NCBI GenBank assembly: GCA_964519835.1 | Contig: CAZFLD010000120.1 | Coordinates: 1-9,184 of the forward strand | DNA from: CAZFLD01 sp964519835 | GTDB lineage: Bacteria; Spirochaetota; Spirochaetia; DSM-27196; CAZFLD01 | Length of the DNA: 9,184 nucleotides | Direction of reading: 5' to 3' | Part shown: positions 6,270 through 9,184 of the stretch, piece by piece | Layout: each line of letters starts with the position of its first letter | Position numbering within the stretch: position 1 is the first letter of the stretch | Translations under genes and position numbers: made by a program | The notes under the pieces: generated by a model | What the model was told of the DNA's origin: nothing | Seen by the model: the letters and a program-made list of their open reading frames with translations, nothing else | The model's database searches: none

Positions 6270-6298
6270 TTGGTGGCGCCCGCCGTGCTTAGTATATT
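6270..6298 (+). promoter_or_regulatory. sigma-70-like promoter of the ABC exporter operon
   Basis: TTGGTG (6270-6275) and TATATT (6293-6298) stand 17 bp apart, the ideal spacing. The -10 box matches the consensus at 5 of 6 bases, the -35 box at 3 of 6. Transcription would start at about 6304-6306, on top of the GTG start codon at 6305, so the mRNA would be leaderless. Confidence 0.45.
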
Positions 6299-6304
6299 CG
6301 CGAG

Positions 6305-7195
6305 GTGAGTACAACAATCGCAACGGACATTGTTCAGGTTCGTGGCTTAAAAAAGGCCTACGGCAAGGTGCAGGCCGTGGACGGCGTGAGTTTTTCGCTC
6401 CGTGAGGGAAGCTGTTTTGGCCTTCTCGGTCCAAACGGCGCCGGCAAAACCACAACCATTGAGATAATGGAGGGCATCCTATCCCCCGACGAGGGCGAGG
6501 TCTTGTATCGCGGCCGCGCCATCGATAAGGAGTTCAAGGAACAGGTCGGCATCCAGTTCCAGAGCACCGCGCTTCAAGAGTTCATAACGGTTCGGGAAAC
6601 GCTGAAGCTCTTTGCCTCGTTTTACCCCAAGCAGAAGCCCCTCGAGGAGATTGTCGAAATCTGCTCACTCGCGGACATCTTAGACCGGGACAACCGAAAG
6701 CTTTCCGGCGGCCAACGCCAGCGAATGCTATTGGCCGTCGCCCTTGTAAACGACCCGGAGCTTGTGTTTTTGGACGAGCCAACCACCGGCCTCGACCCGC
6801 AGGCCCGCCGCAATTTCTGGCAGCTTATCGAGAACATCAAGGCGGACAACAAGACGGTCTTGCTCACCACGCACTACATGGACGAGGCCGAAGAGCTGTG
6901 CGACGAGATAGCCATCATGGACCACGGCAAGATCATCGCGCAGAACTCTCCTAAGGGACTGCTGGCCGAGCACTTTAGCGGCGTCCTCATTCGGCTACCG
7001 TACGACGGCCCCGCCGCCGACGTGCCTGAGTCGGCAACGCTGATCGACGGTCACCTGGAAATCCAAACCAACCGTGTGGACGAAGAGGTAAAAAGGATCA
7101 TGCAGCGGGGCATCAGCCTGGAGGGTCTGTCGATTCACAGTGCGGATCTAGACGACCTGTTCCTCAAACTGACCGGCTCGTCGCTCAGGGTCTAA
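6305..7195 (+). CDS. ABC-2 type exporter, ATP-binding protein
   Basis: This 296-residue ATPase powers export through the permease encoded just downstream. All motifs are intact: Walker A GPNGAGKT (42-49), Q-loop Gln86, signature LSGGQ (133-137), Walker B LVFLDEP (153-159) and switch His190 in LLTTHYMDEAEELCD. The C-terminal part after about 215 resembles the extension of DrrA/CcmA-type drug and antibiotic ATPases. An in-frame TAG at 6290-6292 leaves only TAT ATT CGC GAG before the GTG at 6305, so the start is nearly fixed. No Shine-Dalgarno fits in front of it. The substrate cannot be told; drugs, lipids and polysaccharides are all exported by this family. The RBS for the permease overlaps its stop codon. 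Confidence 0.93.
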   Translation: MSTTIATDIVQVRGLKKAYGKVQAVDGVSFSLREGSCFGLLGPNGAGKTTTIEIMEGILSPDEGEVLYRGRAIDKEFKEQVGIQFQSTALQEFITVRETLKLFASFYPKQKPLEEIVEICSLADILDRDNRKLSGGQRQRMLLAVALVNDPELVFLDEPTTGLDPQARRNFWQLIENIKADNKTVLLTTHYMDEAEELCDEIAIMDHGKIIAQNSPKGLLAEHFSGVLIRLPYDGPAADVPESATLIDGHLEIQTNRVDEEVKRIMQRGISLEGLSIHSADLDDLFLKLTGSSLRV

Positions 7196-7202
7196 GGAGA
7201 CG

Positions 7203-8198
7203 GTGTTGAAGAAGTTCGCTTCTCTTTTGCATGCGCGGAACATGGAGTTCTTGCGCGATCGCGGCACGCTGATATGGAACATTGCCTTCCCCGTCTTGCT
7301 TGTGTTTGGATTTGCCTTTGCCTTCTCAGGCGGGGGCCAAAGCCTTTTTACGGTGGGAACCTACGGCGAAGTGCCGGATAGATTTACCGTGGCGCGCGGC
7401 GATGTGGCCGATCTGGTGGCCTACGAAGACTTAGAGGAGGCCGTGGGGAAGGTCCGGCGACATCAGCTCGACATGCTAATCGACTTCGAGTCGTCCGAGT
7501 ACTACGTCAACGAAGGGTCTCCAAACGGCGGTGTGGTGGAGCAGCTTTTTGTGGCGAGCACAGGAGCCGAGTTCTCCAAGGAGCCGGTTACCGGCAACCC
7601 CATTCGGTACGTCGATTGGTTTGTTCCCGGCGTTATCGGAATGAACATGATGTTTTCCGGCATTTTCGGCGTGGGATTTGTCATCGTGCGCTATCGCAAA
7701 AACGGCTTTCTCAAGCGCCTAAAGGCGACGCCGGTAAGCTCGTTTGAGTTTGTCAGCTCGCAGGTCGCGTCTCGCTTTATCATCGTGTTGTTGTCTTCGG
7801 TCTTGGTGTTTACCGCAACCAGCCTGGTACTCAAATTTCTTATGCTCGGTTCGTACCTGACGCTCCTTCTGATAACCATGCTTGGTGTCATGTGCATGAT
7901 TTCGTTTGGACTTATTTTCTCGTCGCGAATCAAAAGCGAGGAGCTGGCGGGCGGCCTCATTAATGTGATCACCTTGCCGATGCTGCTTCTGTCCGGGGTG
8001 TTCTTCTCGCTCGAGACGACTCCACAGGTCGTGCAGGGTATCTCGAAGATCATGCCGCTAACCCACTTTGTCGAAGGCGCGCGTTCGATTATGCTCGACG
8101 GGGCCACGCTGATCGACGTGATGCCAAACATCCTCGTACTCGGCGGCTTTACGATCGCCTTTTTGATTATCGCGTCCTTGCTGTTCCGCTGGGAGTAG
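7203..8198 (+). CDS. ABC-2 type exporter, permease
   Basis: This 331-residue membrane protein is the channel subunit paired with the ATPase 7 bp upstream. It has six likely membrane spans: about 24-42, 139-162, 192-212, 217-240, 255-271 and 307-328. A large extracytoplasmic domain (about 43-138) lies between spans 1 and 2. This is the usual layout of ABC2_membrane proteins of the DrrB/YadH type. RYRKNGFLKRLKATPVS after span 2 is the typical cytoplasmic coupling stretch. The start may be GTG 7203 or TTG 7206. AAGGAG ends at 7199, leaving 3 nt before the GTG but 6 nt before the TTG, so the TTG is a real alternative and would shorten the protein by one residue. The transported substrate is unknown. 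Confidence 0.92.
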   Translation: MLKKFASLLHARNMEFLRDRGTLIWNIAFPVLLVFGFAFAFSGGGQSLFTVGTYGEVPDRFTVARGDVADLVAYEDLEEAVGKVRRHQLDMLIDFESSEYYVNEGSPNGGVVEQLFVASTGAEFSKEPVTGNPIRYVDWFVPGVIGMNMMFSGIFGVGFVIVRYRKNGFLKRLKATPVSSFEFVSSQVASRFIIVLLSSVLVFTATSLVLKFLMLGSYLTLLLITMLGVMCMISFGLIFSSRIKSEELAGGLINVITLPMLLLSGVFFSLETTPQVVQGISKIMPLTHFVEGARSIMLDGATLIDVMPNILVLGGFTIAFLIIASLLFRWE

Positions 8199-8232
8199 GT
8201 GCGCGGGCGTCCCACGCGGCAGGAGGTTGTAG

Positions 8233-9090
8233 GTGGACGAGGCAAACAAGACTCGATTCGGCGCATTTGCCGAGATCTATGATAAGGCGCGGCCCCGCCC
8301 GCCGCGGTCCCTTGCGGCGGCCGTTCTCGACTATTGGCGCCAAGGGGCCGGTACGGACCGCGCACCGGTTGTTTCGGACATCGGCGCGGGCACGGGTTTG
8401 TCAACAGTGCCGTGGCTCGGCCTTGCCGCACGGGTGATTGCCGTCGAGCCGGACGCGAGGATGCTCGAGGCGCTCCGAGCAAAGCTGGGATCGGCGGGAC
8501 CCGATGGTTCGGTGGTCGAAACGGCACAAGGTGGGGCGGACGCGCTGCCTCTTTCCGACGCCACGGTAGACATCATCACGGCCTCGCAATCGTTCCATTG
8601 GATGAATCCACAAACGGCCGTTCCCGAGATCGTGCGCGCTCTTGCGTCCGGCGGGCTTTTTGTTGCCTACGACTGCCACTGGCCGGTGTTGATCTGCCCG
8701 CGCCTCGACCGAGCCTACGAGCTGCTGTTTGAAGGTCTTAGAGAAATAGAGATCACAATTCAGGATCGCCAACGGTCCGCCGCAGCCGGCTCGGGGCTTG
8801 ACCCGGGAATCTACTACCCCAAAGAAAAACACGTCGAAAGCCTACGGACCTACGGAGATTTCTTGTTGGTTTGTGAAGCGGGCCATCAGAACCGCGAGGA
8901 GGTCGACCGCGACCGATACCTCGGCATCGCATACAGTCAGGGCAGCTACCAGGCCCACTTAGCAGCAGCGCCGGACCAAGTTGGGCCCCTGCGCGACGCC
9001 TTCGAGGCTGTTGTCGACGACGAGTTCGCACGCGGTCCACGCACCATGTGGGTGAACTACCGACTGCGAATCGCGGCCAAGGGGCGGTAA
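8233..9090 (+). CDS. class I SAM-dependent methyltransferase
   Basis: This 285-residue protein has a Rossmann-type methyltransferase core. Motif I is DIGAGTG (49-55) for SAM binding, with the acidic ribose-binding residue Glu72 in VIAVEPD. GGADALPLSDATVDIITAS (100-118) and SFHWM (120-124) follow, in the style of the Methyltransf_11/UbiE-like group that acts on small molecules. The GTG start at 8233 is backed by AGGAGG (8221-8226) with a 6-nt spacer. It lies 34 bp after the permease gene on the same strand, so it is probably co-transcribed with the exporter. The methylated substrate cannot be read from the sequence. The C-terminal region after about 150 is not diagnostic. Confidence 0.88.
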   Translation: MDEANKTRFGAFAEIYDKARPRPPRSLAAAVLDYWRQGAGTDRAPVVSDIGAGTGLSTVPWLGLAARVIAVEPDARMLEALRAKLGSAGPDGSVVETAQGGADALPLSDATVDIITASQSFHWMNPQTAVPEIVRALASGGLFVAYDCHWPVLICPRLDRAYELLFEGLREIEITIQDRQRSAAAGSGLDPGIYYPKEKHVESLRTYGDFLLVCEAGHQNREEVDRDRYLGIAYSQGSYQAHLAAAPDQVGPLRDAFEAVVDDEFARGPRTMWVNYRLRIAAKGR

Positions 9091-9105
9091 GGCGCCGTAG
9101 GCGCC
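9091..9105 (+). other. short inverted repeat after the methyltransferase gene
   Basis: GGCGCC (9091-9096), a 3-nt loop and GGCGCC (9100-9105) form a 6-bp stem immediately after the TAA stop. No T tract follows, so it is not a classical terminator, though it could still pause RNA polymerase or protect the mRNA 3' end. The remaining bases to 9184 hold no gene I can support. Confidence 0.3.
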
Positions 9106-9184
9106 CATGTTCACTCGGGTGCTCACTTGGGCAAACCGCCAATGTCCGGGTAGCACGTATCGTCGCCAATCCTGTCCGTGTGCG

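Noticed and set aside
7691..8527. 278-codon minus-strand open frame across the permease/methyltransferase junction
   Set aside because: It lies antisense to two genes with clear family motifs and shows no domain of its own.

Overview
The window carries a complete diversity-generating retroelement (DGR) on the minus strand, next to a plus-strand ABC-exporter/methyltransferase operon. The two blocks are separated by a 100-base assembly gap. The DNA is GC-rich and gene-dense, with GTG starts and no tRNA, rRNA or transposase. A lipoprotein DGR target with a formylglycine-generating-enzyme (FGE)-like fold, beside a caspase/PEGA surface protein, resembles free-living spirochaetes (Treponema denticola TvpA is the known parallel). 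Phylum assignment is an inference and other Gram-negative phyla are possible.

Minus-strand block, in transcription order from the gap towards position 1: (i) an exported caspase-fold (C14) protein with PEGA-like repeats and a membrane anchor (6112-3617); (ii) a lipoprotein with two fibronectin-III-like domains and a C-terminal FGE/C-type-lectin fold (3620-2025), whose last codons are the variable repeat VR (2172-2035); (iii) a small accessory protein with an HRDC domain (1857-1387); (iv) a DGR-type reverse transcriptase (1403-339); (v) the template repeat TR (410-273), which begins inside the 3' end of the RT gene; (vi) a structured downstream stretch ending in an intrinsic terminator with a T8 tract (205-148).

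The direct evidence for a DGR is base by base. TR and VR are 138 bp each, align without gaps and differ at 19 positions. All 19 fall on adenines of the TR coding strand (19 of 39 adenines changed, 0 of 99 other bases). The changes recode 14 residues of the lipoprotein, mostly AAY (Asn) codons, without making a stop. The RT has the DGR signature IGNLTSQ and a YMDD active site. The likely cycle is: TR is transcribed, the RT with its HRDC partner copies it with errors at A, and the cDNA replaces VR, changing the ligand-binding face of a surface lipoprotein.

The caspase-like gene and the variable lipoprotein gene overlap by ATGA, so they are probably translated together. This suggests a pairing of diversified surface recognition with a protease or scaffold partner, which is the most interesting functional hypothesis here.

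Plus-strand block (6305-9090): an ABC-2 exporter ATPase, possibly translated from a leaderless mRNA, its six-span permease, and a class I SAM-dependent methyltransferase. They are closely spaced and look like one operon unrelated to the DGR. The left edge (1-147) and right edge (9091-9184) hold no gene I can support.
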